From positions 2,914,001-2,978,000 of the forward strand of contig CAJQUN010000061.1 of the NCBI GenBank assembly GCA_907163345.1: a stretch of DNA of 64,000 bases, read 5' to 3'. This DNA comes from Haberlea rhodopensis (taxonomy: Eukaryota > Streptophyta > Magnoliopsida > Lamiales > Gesneriaceae). This document shows positions 1-10,658 of the stretch, piece after piece (position 1 is the stretch's first letter; every line of letters starts with the position of its first letter). The position numbers and the translations under genes were made by a program. Under the pieces are notes generated by a model. The model was not told where the DNA came from. It saw nothing but the letters and a program-made list of their open reading frames with translations, and ran no database searches.

Positions 1-318
1 AGTTGGGATGCATGGAGTTCCAGTTTCTATTGTTTCCGACAGAGATCCGAGATTTGTATCAAAGTTTTGGAGCAGTTTCCAAAGCGCCATGGGTACCAGA
101 TTGGCAATGAGTACTGGCTACCATCCGCAGACAGACAGGCAGACTGAAAGAACTATTAAGACATTAGAAGATATGTTTCGTTCTGTAGTGATGGATTTTG
201 GTCGAAATTGGCAAGAATCACTAACACTAGTGGAATTCTCCTACAATAACAGTTTCCAAACAACTATCGTGATGGCTCCATTTGAGGCTTTATATGGCAA
301 GAAGTGCCGAACACCGGT
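1..318 (+). pseudogene. Ty3/gypsy integrase core, 3' part of catalytic domain (partial)
   Basis: The reading frame from base 8 encodes the second half of a Ty3/gypsy integrase. It shows VSDRDPRF (second catalytic Asp), the STGYHPQTDRQTER stretch (catalytic Glu in TER) and NNSFQTTIVMAPFEALYGKKCRTP, which is typical just after the DDE core. The frame is open to the left edge, so the element starts outside the window. Homology stops at about 318, where the sequence changes to pararetrovirus-like DNA on the other strand. No LTR or RNase H is visible here, so this is a truncated relic. The lineage within Ty3/gypsy cannot be set from about 100 residues. Confidence 0.9.
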
Positions 319-329
319 ATGTTCTTTTT

Positions 330-1366
330 GACATGGTTCTTTTTGACAGGGAATCATTTCCCGAACAGTGAGTCTTTTTGCTCCGGGCAGCTCGGGCAGA
401 CATACTCCTGCCATCTTCCAAAATGAGCAATGTTGCAGAACTTCCAGCATGTTTCTTTGGTCGCCGGAATCTTGTTGTCCCACAATACCTGCCGTTTCTT
501 TCAAAGGTTTCTTCTGCAAAAAAATTGTGGTATGGTTTGTCATGGAGATTACCATGAAGGACCGTTCGTTGTTTTCTGTAATTTTTTGAACAGATACTTG
601 ACTCTGTCCATCTCAGTGAGACGAACCCATTTCTGTTAGCGGGGAAACTAATGTTGTTCCTTCGGGTGGTGACTTGATCTGGTCCATCGCCTTCCAGTTA
701 GGCCTTTGCAGCTTTATGAAATGGAAGCTGGGATGAAGGCCTCTTCCAGTGATTTCTTGAGGTGCGGTTAATAATTTTAACTCCAAAGCATTTTCTCTTC
801 CGAGTGTATGGTTATTTTGCCATGAGTAATACCAGGCAGCCAAATTCAAACCAGGCAGCCAAATTCAAACCACTCGTGGACACTTTCTGGTTTGGTACAA
901 GGATGCATGCCATCCACATTCTTGGGTATTTAACTGACCAGTCTGCAGTTATTTTTTCGTGAAATACCCACACTCTTGTATAGAGTTTCTCCCATGTCTT
1001 CTGGTATTCCTGTAAATGAGAAACTTTAAACTCGTCAGGATGAACCTTAGACTTTCCTGCCAATGACCTAAGGTTAATCTCTCCCTCTTTAACCCCAGGG
1101 GTGTTGGGTTGGCTTGATTCTTCAGGCATTCTGAACACCTGGGAATCAATTTTTCCTTCTGTATCCTCCTCGAAATTATTGATACTAGGACTCGTGTTGG
1201 TGTTACTTGAATCCCCAGCCCCGGTTGATGAGCAAAGTTCTCGTAAACACGACTTTAGCTTCGACGTTGAAGCATCCGGTCGGAGGAAAATATAAAGACT
1301 GTCCCATAGACAGGTGTGAGCCTGCATGGTAGCCTTCAAAACTTGTTGGACATTCATGAGATCCAA
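330..1366 (-). pseudogene. Pararetrovirus-like ORF downstream of RNase H (degenerate)
   Basis: An open minus-strand frame covers 812-1366 (184 codons). Further fragments continue to about 330 in shifted frames (613-849, 241-555). I do not recognise the product by family. The middle is acidic and Ser/Thr-rich, followed by a Trp-rich stretch (WVFHEK, KYPRMWMA). Close to 330-480 one frame has paired Cys residues (WKFCNIAHF, YVCPSCPEQK) that could be a metal-binding knuckle. It lies directly after the RNase H remnant at 1480-1981 on the same strand. That is where some Caulimoviridae carry a transactivator/inclusion-body gene, or an ORF of unknown function in florendoviruses. A direct duplication of about 18 bp lies at 833-868. 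Family membership is inferred from position. Confidence 0.5.
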
Positions 1367-1479
1367 TTCCTGCTTGACCCCACGGCCTGAGCATTAATCA
1401 CAAGGTCGTTGATCTGCTTGTCCAGCTCCTCAAGAGTTTATCTGAGGTGCCTTGATCTTGTTATTATGGAATTGGCTTC

Positions 1480-1976
1480 ACTCGCATCCATCTCTCGTTA
1501 AAAAAATCTGCAAGAATATTTTTATCAGATTTCACAATGACAATAATAATCATAATATTGGCATTTTGCTTGCATTCTCAAAAGTCTAGCCTTTTCTGGT
1601 TTAGATTCAATTTTATTTTTTTAGAAAAAGACTTGATAATCTATCAATTTTAAGGACAAATTTCTTTGCAAGTAAGAATAATTGTCATTTCTTAAAAGCC
1701 TTTCTGACTGCAAATAACTCATTCTCGTTATTATGCCATCGGATAGCTTCCACTCTGAAAATAGACCACAACAGTATCTGCATGTCACTTCTTCATCTGG
1801 TGTGGGTTTATGAGAACTGCTGCCCACCAATGATCATTGACATCTGTGTATAATACCAAGGAATATGATTGTTTCTGCTCTGCTCTGCAGACCGGTCATA
1901 TCCAAGGAATTTTCCATTGCTCCAATTGTAAATCCTTCTTATCTTTGAAGCTTTGGCTTTTCTTTCATGATCCTCA
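1480..1976 (-). pseudogene. Caulimoviridae-like RNase H, C-terminal end of RT polyprotein
   Basis: Minus-strand translations in three interleaved frames show an ordered RNase H signature. YTDVNDHWWAAVL (about 1810-1850) corresponds to the usual TDASDxxWGAVL. FQSGSYP follows, then NNENELFAVRKAFKK and LFLLAKKFVLKID (equivalents of the EKELxAV and FLLGxKFxxxTD blocks). Last come ARLLRMQA and NILADF..REM, the usual end of a pararetroviral RNase H. Several stops and frameshifts break it, so it is non-functional. The reverse transcriptase palm and the protease are absent: on the other side of E1 the same strand resumes at the capsid zinc knuckle. RNase H of LTR elements is an alternative, but the neighbouring capsid-type knuckle and strand order favour a pararetrovirus. 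Confidence 0.7.
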
Positions 1977-1981
1977 TAACG

Positions 1982-3266
1982 TGTTGGGAAACAATTTCTA
2001 AGTTTTGGTGATTACAAACACCTACCGGATGTTGAAGGCCTACCGGGTGAAGACATCAACTGGATGGCTACCAACCGGACAGACATCAACTGGATGGTTA
2101 CCAACTGGATAGACATCAACTGGACATACATCAACTGGATGGTTACCAACTGGATAGACATCAACCGGACATACATCAACTGGATGGTTACCAACTGGAT
2201 AGACATCAACCGGACATACATCAACTGGATGGTTACCAACTGGATAGACATCAACCGGACAGACATCAACTGGATGGCTACCAACCGGACAGACATCAAC
2301 TGGATGGCTATCAACTGGATACAGACATCAACCGGATGGACATCTACTGGACAACCATCAACCGGATAGTCTCACACTGAACAAAGACATCTACTGGTCA
2401 CAAGAGAATGAACGAACAATTGAACAAAGAAGACCAGCAGAAGTCTAACCACCCAGTAAGAGCACTAAGCAACGAGACAAAATAAGTACAACATTCTATG
2501 ACAAAGGTACAACAGAGCGGCGCACCCTACTATATCTCCGCCACCATTACCGTCAGAGCAAAGAGCCGTTGCTTAACAAAATAGGAAAGAAGACAATCTG
2601 AATTTGGAAAGCTGATCTCTTCCTAATACAGAAAAACTACCATTGGACCTCTGAATCTATAAATACGTCCAAGCAAAGAATGAAGAGGTTAGCTGAGTAA
2701 TTTATTCAATCAAAGAGGAACACTTCATCAAAACAGAAAATCAACTTACTGATATTCTAAAAGTTCAGCAGAAGAGCAGACAAGCAGTGCAACTGAATCT
2801 GTGACAGATTATTTCCAACTGAAGTCTGCTGCTCAAGAACAATCAAAGCTAAAAGTTTATTTTGTAAAGAGTGTCATAGAATCTTTAGTAAACAAAGTAA
2901 GAAGTTGTGATTGCTAGGAGTTTAGGCCAAGTTGTGTGAGTGCCTAAGAAGGTTGTATACTGTAAAGTGTAAACCAAGTCTTCTAGTGATTCCTTCCTGC
3001 AAAGGAAGAAGGGGAGATGTAGAAGCGTTGTGCTTCGAACTTCCAGAAACAATACTTGTGTCATTTGTTTATTGCTTATTTACTAATCAGTTTTATTCCT
3101 CACAAGTCCAGCAGACGTCTTCCACACTATAATCAGTGTCTGCTGACTTGCCTTATATTGAGAAGCTACTGTAGTACTTAACAGTCTGCAGTTAACCCGA
3201 GATAAATCGAAATTGAATATAGTGTTTATTCAACCCCCCCTTCTAAACACTACCTCGATCCTAACA
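1982..3266 (+). repeat. E1 5' LTR
   Basis: A 1285-bp LTR beginning TGTTGGG and ending CTAACA, the partner of 25268-26551. It contains a 15-bp-based tandem array in its first third. A likely TATA element lies in CTATAAATACG (about 2658-2668), and a pyrimidine-rich CCCCCC run (3234-3240) precedes the 3' terminus. The 3' half is close to the LTRs of E2, while the array region differs. Confidence 0.95.
2041..2370. repeat. Tandem array in E1 5' LTR (45-bp units of three 15-mers)
   Basis: A 15-bp subunit close to ACATCAACTGGATGG is repeated. It is organised as 45-bp higher-order units (ACATCAACTGGATGG, TTACCAACTGGATAG, ACATCAACCGGACAT). Because 15 and 45 are multiples of three, the array is open in a frame on each strand (INWMVTNWID on +, IQLVTIQLM on -). 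Those frames are by-products of the repeat. The same array is at about 25336-25640 in the partner LTR. Confidence 0.9.
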
Positions 3267-3268
3267 AG

Positions 3269-3280
3269 TGGTATCAAAGC
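3269..3280 (+). promoter_or_regulatory. E1 primer binding site (initiator tRNA-Met type)
   Basis: TGGTATCAAAGC begins 2 nt after the LTR end. It differs at one position from the canonical TGGTATCAGAGC seen in E2 (G to A), consistent with decay of this copy. Confidence 0.9.
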
Positions 3281-3317
3281 ATATGTCTTCTCAATCTTGA
3301 GAGATTACCAAAAACTG

Positions 3318-5274
3318 ATGACCTCATTCAGCAAGATTCCAATGTTCAAGAAGGATGAATATGACGATTGGAGAATTCGTATGCAAGCACATCTAAGTGC
3401 CCAAGATGATGATATGTGGTTCGTCATCACTGATGGACCAATGAAGATCATGAAAGTCAATACAACAACTGCTATCTCTGGTGGTGAACCTCAGATAGTT
3501 GAAAAGGATAGATCCTTCTGGACAAACGAAGAAAAGAAAAAGGCAAATCTAGACAATGTGGCAAAAGACATACTGTTCAAAACTCTGGACAAAAATATGT
3601 TCAACAAGATCAAGATGTGTCCCACTGCAAAGGACATCTGGGAAAAGATTGCTCAGCTGTGCGAAGGAAATGATCAAACCAAGGAGAACAAGCTCACTGT
3701 TGCCTTACAGAAGTTTGAAAACATCAAAATGATGTCCGGAGAAACTCTAAGCGAATATGATGAGAGAGTAACTGGCATCATAAATGAACTCAATAGCCTT
3801 GGTAAAGACCTATCCAACAGGGAAGTCACTCTAAAAGTCATGAGAGGACTCCCAAGAGAATGTGATGTAAAGACGATTGCTGTGAGAGAATCAAAAGATC
3901 TAAACAAGATAGACCTACACGACTTATTTGCTGACTTAAAAGCTTATGAGTTCGAACTAGGTATTCGGATTGAAGATGAACCGAGCAAGTCAACCAACAA
4001 AAGCTCTTACTGCATCTGAAGCTCCACCTGTCACAACAGAGATGACTCCTGAAAAAATATGCAATGATGCAATGGTGCTATTTGTCAAGAAATTTGGAAA
4101 GTTTATGAAGAAATATCAAAAGACTTATCAATCCTGCCCAAGAAGACAAAGCTTCAAGAATAGATCAGATGAAGATGAACGGGTATGCTTTAACTGTCTC
4201 AAACCAGGACACTTTATTGCTGACTGTCCTAAACCAAAGAAGGATGATCAAAAGAAAGGACCAAAAGAATATAGAAAGTCTAAAGAGAATAGAAGATCAT
4301 CCAGAAGAGACAGAGAACAGAAAGTACTGGTGGCGGAAGAAAACAAGAACAAATGGGCTGACTCAGAATCAGAAACTTCTTCCAGCTCATCCAGTGACAG
4401 TGAAGATGAAGAAGTTCATTGTCTAATGGCCAACGACGACTGTGAGGTAAATGATTCTAATCTTTCTGAATTTACACATATTGAGCTCACAAATGCATTA
4501 CAGGACATGATAAATGAGTATCAGATGTTGTACGAATCCTTCGAGAACTACAAGACTGAACAACAAGTCCCAACAAAACAGCAGAACAATGAATGTGATT
4601 GTGAACAATCCACTGAGTTGAAAAGCTTGAGGGATATAGTAAGTCAGCTCGAGAAAGAAAGGGATGAAGCAACATGTGCAAACCAGAAACTCAGTAAGCT
4701 GGTTCGCACATGGAATGCATCTACTGCCAGAAAAGATGAAATGCTTGAGTCGATAAGACTTGCTGGTGATCTCACCGGTATAGGCTACTCAAACAATGAT
4801 AGTAATTCATCCGGCATCAAATCTCAAGTGTGTCTAGAAAGAAACAAGATTCAAACAATGAATTTTGTTAAATCAAGCACAGTATATGATCCAATTGAAC
4901 TGGTTAAAGAACCTGTTAAAGCAACACTCATTAAGGAACATGCATCACACCGAGGTATTGGTTATGTTGAACCAATCAAGAAAGCTAAACCGGGGCAAAA
5001 GTTCAGAAATGAATTTAAACCCACTGGTCGACCAGCTAGAGAGGTTAAACCCAACTGGTACTACAACTGTATGCCCATCCAGAAGAGGTATATGCCAAAC
5101 AACAGGAACTACAAACCAAGAGCACATGCATACACTCATCATCACACTACACAGTCAAGACCATCACCATCATTTATGAATGCACACACATTTCAGAACA
5201 CACACCGACCTAAGCCACTCAGGGTCATACAAGTGTGGGTTCCGAAAGGACTAATACTGCTTGGACCCAAGTAG
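3318..5274 (+). pseudogene. E1 gag (frameshifted)
   Basis: Capsid/nucleocapsid protein of the copia element. The start is the ATG at 3318 (MTSFSKIPMFKK), matching the E2 start at 10659. The N-terminal part (EYDDWRIRMQAHL; KLTVALQKFENIKM; YDERVTGIINELNSLG) is the UBN2-like Gag of Ty1/copia elements. A CCHC knuckle, CFNCLKPGHFIADC, lies at 4186-4227, followed by a Lys/Arg-rich tract, a Ser-rich acidic stretch (SETSSSSSSDSEDEE) and a probable coiled coil. Compared with E2, 2 bp are missing near 3985-3995 (GAACCGAGCAAGTC against GAACCAAGTACCAGTC). This moves the rest into another frame, which is open from 3970 to the TAG at 5272. The gag end and this TAG are shared with E2. Confidence 0.92.
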
Positions 5275-5304
5275 GATTAGGTACCAATCATTTTATCGCT
5301 TTAA

Positions 5305-6773
5305 TTGCAGGAAACTAGAATGCATCAAGTTCGGAGCTCAGAATGGTTTCTGGACAGCGGATGCTCTAGACATATGACAGGAAATGCGAGCTTATTGTCT
5401 GAACTGGTGGACTCCACCGGACCCAGAATAACTTTTGGAGACAACGCGAAAGGTAGAACCATGGGTAAGGGTAAGATTATCTACGGAAACATTATTATTA
5501 AAGATATTCTGTTAGTTGAAAATCTATGCTATAACTTAATTAACATAAGTCAACTCTGTGACAATGGTCATTCTGTAGAGTTCAACCAGCACTCATGCAC
5601 AATCAAATCTACTGATGGCAGTATATTACTTGTAGGAAGAAGGTATGATAACACTTATAAAATTGATTGGAATCTTAATCAGCCTACCTCATCTACTTGC
5701 TTTGCTGCCCTGAATACTTCCAAAAATTGGCTTTGGCACAAACGATTGAGTCACTTAAATTTTAAAACTATTGCCAGTCTTCGTAAACTTGATCTAGTCA
5801 TTGGACTGCCCCAAATTGAGTTCTCAAAAGACAAGATCTGTGCAGCATGCCAACTTGGTAAGCAAATCAGATCCTCCTTTAAGAACAAAAGGAGTAAATC
5901 TTCTTCTCGGTGCCTAGAGTTGCTGCATATGGATCTATTTGGTCCTATACCAGTAACAAGTCTAGGGGGAATGAAGTATACCCTAGTGTTAATAGACGAT
6001 TACACTCGTTTTACGTGGGTCCTGTTCCTAAGTGGAAAGATCAGGCTACTCCAAAGCTGATCAAACTACTAAAAAGACTCCAAAATGAGAAATCGTGTGG
6101 GATAGATAGAATTCACAGTGATAAGGGTACTGAGTTTACCAATCAGTCACTGGAATCATATCTAGATGACCTTGGTATTAAACACGAATACTCTGCTGCT
6201 AGAACTCCTCAACAAAACGGAGTTGCTGAGCGTAGGAACCGCACTTTGAAAGAAGCTGCGCGAACTATGCTTGCGGAATCCGAAATTTCGCAGATATTTT
6301 GGGCAGAAGCTGTCAACACAGCTTGTTATACGCAGAACAGATCAATGATTAATAAGCGAGCAAATAAAACCCCTTATGAGATCTGGAATGGCAGTAAGCC
6401 AAATATTTCTTATTTCCATGTGTTTGGTTGCAAATGTTTTATTCACAACAATGGAAAGACTCATCTCACCGCTTTTGATGCCAAATCTGATACTGGAATA
6501 TTTCTTGGTTATTCTACAGTTAGTAAAGCCTTCAGAGTATTTAATAATAGAACTCTTACTGTAGAAGAATCAGTGCATGTAAAATTTGATGAACCTACTG
6601 ACTATAAGGTATCTGATATGCAAATCAACAATTTGAGCAATCGACTGGAAAGCACTTACATTGATGAAAATGTTGATGATGAGACAAATTACAGAAGCAG
6701 GACTGACTGCTCCTTAGAACCAGAAGTTCCTGAAGCTCAAACAGAGGAGTCTGCTGGTCAACAAGCACTGTAG
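5305..6773 (+). pseudogene. E1 pol, protease and integrase part
   Basis: The aspartic protease motif is in WFLDSGCSRHMTG, close to the 5' end. The GAG-pre-integrase HHCC segment follows (LWHKRLSHLNF ... CAACQLGKQ). The integrase core has its first Asp in LLHMDLFGP, its second in RIHSDKGTEF and its Glu in NGVAERRNRTL. A frameshift at about 6045-6060 (AGTGGAAAGATCAGG against AGTGGCAAAGATCAGG in E2, one base lost) separates two overlapping open frames (5305-6060 and 5910-6773). The frame then meets a TAG at 6771-6773, at exactly the position of a TAG in E2, before continuing into RT. The start at 5305 is arbitrary: the same frame follows the gag TAG and a TAA at 5302. Confidence 0.92.
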
Positions 6774-8496
6774 CCAGCTGACAATGGCACTAATGCACAT
6801 ACTCCTGCTGTAGTAGAAGGAGCAAGTGAAAAAGATGCATCAATCAGCACTTCTGAACTGCCCACTCATATCCAGTCAAATGAAGGGCTCAATCCTCTTG
6901 GACCTCCGCTCCGGTGGATGAAGGATCATCCTCCCGAGCAGGTCATAGGTAACCCTGTTGCTCCTCTACGCACCAGAGGACAATTAATCAATGAATTCCT
7001 TCATGCTGCATTCATATCTCACTTAGAACCTAAGAAGATTGATGATGCTATGTTAGACCCAAGCTGGGTAGACGCTATGCAAGAAGAACTAAATCAGTTT
7101 GAGCGAAACAAAGTATGGTATTTAGTACCACGACCACAACATCACACTATAATAGGCACCAAATGGGTATTTAGGAATAAATTAGACGAAAATGCATTGA
7201 TTTTGATGAAACCTTTGCCCCTGTAGCTCGACTAGAAGCAATTCGTAAATTTCTTGCATTTGCTGCTTTTAAAGACTTCAAAGTCTATCAGATGGATGTT
7301 AAGAGTGTGTTTCTTAACGGCAAACTCCAGGAAGAAGTTTACGTTGAACAACCTCCTGGATTTGAAAGTCATCAGCAGCCATCTTATGTATTTCGTCTTA
7401 ATAAAGCTTTGTATGGTCTGAAGCAAGCTCCCCGTGCATGGTATGAAACTCTATCAAAATATTTAACTGAGCATAGCTTTACCATCGGCACGGTGGACAA
7501 GACTCTTTTCAAATTCACAAAGGGTGATCATACTCTGCTTGTTCAAATATATGTTGATGATATTATTTTCGGCAGTACTAACTCAAAATTGTGCGAAAGA
7601 TTTTCTAAAATTATGCATGATCAATTTGAGATGAGCATGATGGGAGAACTATCATTTTTCCTAGGACTGCAAGTCAAGCAATCCAGTGAAGGAATTCTGA
7701 TAAATCAGTCCAAATATACTAAAGAGCTGCTGAAGAAATATGGAATGAGTACCAGCTCAGCTGCTGCTACACATATGAGTTCATCTGCCAAACTCGAATT
7801 GGACAATTCAGGAATACCAGTCGAAGTTACAATGTATCGAGGCATTATTGGATCCTTACTTTATTTGACGGCCAGCCGACCATATATAATGTTCGCAGTT
7901 TGTATGTGCGCCCGGTTTCAAGCAAATCCTAAGCAGTCGCACTTCACTGCTGTCAAAAGAATCCTCAAATATCTGAAAGGAACTGAGAATGTCGGTCTAT
8001 GGTATCCAAGAGACTAAACTTTTAATCTGATCGGATATTCGGATGCAGACTATGCTGGTTGCAAAATTGACAGAAAGAGTACCAGTGGATATTGTCAATT
8101 TCTTGGCGATAGACTAATTTCATGGGGATGCAAGAAGCAAACATCCATAGCAACATCTACTGCAGAAGCAGAATACCTTGCTGCTGGAAGCTGTTGTGCT
8201 CAACTACTCTGGATTCAACAACAACTGAGAGACTATGGAATTGAATCCACTGAAGCACCCATATTTTGTGACAATACATCTGCCATAGCAATTACTTATA
8301 ATCCGGTTCTTCATACGCGTACCAAACATATTGACATTCATCATCACTTCATCAGAGATCACGTAATGAAGAAAGAAATTCGGCTGGAGTATATTTCTAC
8401 TGAACAACAGGCAGCAGACATTTTCACAAAACCTCTACCGGACGCTAAGTTTTCCTACTTTCGAAATATTCTTGGTTTAATTGAAATCAATTCTTG
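6774..8496 (+). pseudogene. E1 pol, reverse transcriptase and RNase H part
   Basis: The RVT_2 reverse transcriptase is followed by RNase H. Visible are IGTKWVFRNKLDE, then a gap, VYQMDVKSVFLNGKLQEEVYVEQPPGF, ALYGLKQAPRAWY and the catalytic YVDD at 7550-7561. Against E2 about 60 bp are missing near 7190 (the KARLVAQGY segment), which also shifts the frame. A TCA to TAA change gives a stop at 8015-8017, after YPRD. RNase H continues beyond it: YSDADYAGCKIDRKSTSGY, TSTAEAEYLAAG, TKHIDI, ADIFTKPLP, ending at TGA 8494-8496. The enzyme is dead; domain order (integrase before RT) confirms Ty1/copia. Confidence 0.92.
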
Positions 8497-8992
8497 ATTA
8501 TCTCTTGGTAATGTATTCAGGGGGAATTACTTAGTTTATTCGCATAGATTAAGGGGGAATTTCTGTTATATTTTATATTGGTTATTCAAGCTCAGCTGGT
8601 AATACAATGGTCTGCTGCAGTAGGTGTATATGTACCAGTAGGACTCTACATACCAGTAGATGTTCCCTACCAGTCGGACCCTACATACCAGCAGACTTTG
8701 CCAAGTATGCTTTGACTAAAATAACCTTCTATACCCATTAACCTACTGGAACGTCGGAATTTAAATTCATCTTTTTGTTATAAAAATAAATTTCTTGAAT
8801 CCCGCCCAAATCCTGTCCTTTTAATTATTTTTTAAAAATCTTTAAATCGTTAGATGATCGCCACGTACCCATGTGTCCGCTCATCTACAGTACGACGTTA
8901 CATATACTTCTATCTTTAACTGCCATTACTCTGGTTATTACTCTTTATCTTCTTCAATAATTCACTGCGATTAACTTTCCTTCCAGAAAATT
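8497..8992 (+). other. E1 spacer between pol and env-like ORF (left of E2), with polypurine-like motifs
   Basis: This is non-coding. Just after pol lie two polypurine-like motifs, CAGGGGGAAT (8519-8528) and AAGGGGGAAT (8551-8560). ACCAGTAG/ACCAGTCG repeats follow (about 8630-8700), then a stretch shared with E2 that includes GATGATCGCCACGTA (about 8853-8868). The last five bases, AAATT (8988-8992), are the duplicated target of E2. The spacer resumes at 21692 for 50 bp before the env-like ATG. Confidence 0.8.
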
Positions 8993-10600
8993 TGTTGGGA
9001 AAACGATTTCTAAAGTTTTGGTAATTACAAACCGGATATTAAAGACAAACTGGATGAAGTCCTACCGGATATTAAAGACCAACTGGAAAAAGACTCCTAC
9101 CGGGTGAAGACATAAACTGGATGCCTACCAACTGGACAAGACTCAAACTGGATGGACATCAACCGGATGAAGTCATAAACTGGATGGACATCAACTGGAT
9201 GAACATCAACCGGATGAAGTCATCAACTGGATGGACATCAACCGGATGAAGTCATCAACTGGACAAGACATCAACCGGATGAAGTCATCAACCGGATGAA
9301 GTCATCAAATGGATGAACATCAACCGGATGAAGTCATCAACTGGATGGACATCAACCGGATGAAGTCATCAACTGGACAAGACATCAACCGGATGAAGTC
9401 ATCAACCGGATGAAGTCATCAACTGGATGGACATCAACCGGATGAAGTCATCAACTGGACAAGACATCAACCGGATGAAGTCATCAACCGGATGAAGTCA
9501 TCAACTGGATGGACATCAACCGGATGAAGTCATCAACTGGACAAGACATCAACTGATGGACATCAACCGAATGAAGTCACCAACTGGATGGACATCAACC
9601 GAACAAGACATCAACTGGCGAAGACATCAACCGTACAAGCTATCAACCGGATAAACTTAAACTGGATGGACATCTACTAGACAACTATCAACTGAATAGT
9701 CTCTCACTGTACAAGGACATCAACTGGTCATAAGAGGATGAACGACCAGTTGAACAAAGAAAACCAGCAGAAGTCTGAGTTTCCAGTTAGAGCACTAAGC
9801 AACGAGACAAAATCAGTACAACATTCTCTGACAAAGGTACAACAGAGCGGCGCACCCTGCTATATCTCCGCCACCATTACCGTCAGAGTGAAAAGAGCCG
9901 TTGCTTTACAAAATAGGAAAGAAGACAATATGAAATTGGAAAGTTAATCTCTTCCATATACAGAAAGGCTACCGTTGGACATCCAAACCTATAAATACAT
10001 CCAAGCGGAGAATGAAGAAGTGCTGAGCGATTTTCACCTAAGAAATATACTTCAAAGCAAACACGAAAGTCATACGACTGATATTCCAAACGTTCAGCGG
10101 AGAGCAGACAAACAGCAAAACTGAATCTGTGACAGATTAGTTTCAATTGAAGTCTGCTGCTCAAAACTCTCAAAGCTAGAAAGTGTATTCTGTAAAGAGT
10201 GTCATAGAATCCATTGTAACCAAAGTTAAGAAGTGTGTGATTGCTAGGAGTTTAGGCCAAGTGTGTTAGTGCCTAAGAAGGTTGTATACTGTAAAAGTGT
10301 AAACCAAGTCTTCTAGTGAATCCTTCCTGCAAAGGAAGAAGGGGAGACGTAGAAGCGTTGTGCTTCGAACTTCCAGAAACAACTCTCGTGTTATTTGTTT
10401 ATTGCTTTATTACTTCAGTTTTATTCCTCACAAGTTTTGTAGACGTCTTCCGCACTATAACAAGTGTCTACTAACTTGCCTGATATTGAGAAGCAACTGT
10501 AATACTTAACAGTTTACAGTTAACCAGAAAAAGAAATCGAAATTGTGTCTAGTGTTTATTCAACCCCCCCCCCCTTCTAAACACTACCCCGATCCTAACA
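8993..10600 (+). repeat. E2 5' LTR, with tandem array at about 9040-9660
   Basis: A 1608-bp LTR. The array uses alternating subunits near GACATCAACCGGATG and AAGTCATCAACTGGATG. Larger blocks containing GACAAGACATCAACCGGATGAAG recur about four times. CTATAAATACATCC (about 9990-10003) is a plausible TATA region. The 3' end CCGATCCTAACA is the same as in E1. Confidence 0.95.
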
Positions 10601-10602
10601 AG

Positions 10603-10614
10603 TGGTATCAGAGC
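10603..10614 (+). promoter_or_regulatory. E2 primer binding site (initiator tRNA-Met)
   Basis: TGGTATCAGAGC, 2 nt after the LTR end, is the canonical 12-nt complement of the initiator tRNA-Met 3' end. The leader to the gag ATG is only about 45 nt. Confidence 0.95.
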
Positions 10615-10658
10615 GCAGGTCTTCTCAATCTTGAGAAATTACCATTTACCAAAAACTG

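Noticed and set aside
2064..2369. 101-codon + frame with repeated INWMVTNWID and its minus counterpart
   Set aside because: It is produced by the 15-bp LTR array, whose period is a multiple of three. No start context, and it is present only in LTRs.
3269..3280. TGGTATCAGAGC motifs as fragments of tRNA genes
   Set aside because: Each lies beside an LTR end or in a retroelement context and covers only 12 nt. They are primer sites, not tRNA genes. I found no complete tRNA or rRNA gene in the window.
9040..9660. Regular short repeats that might suggest a CRISPR array
   Set aside because: There are no unique spacers of constant length, the units are contiguous tandem repeats within an LTR, and the genome is eukaryotic.
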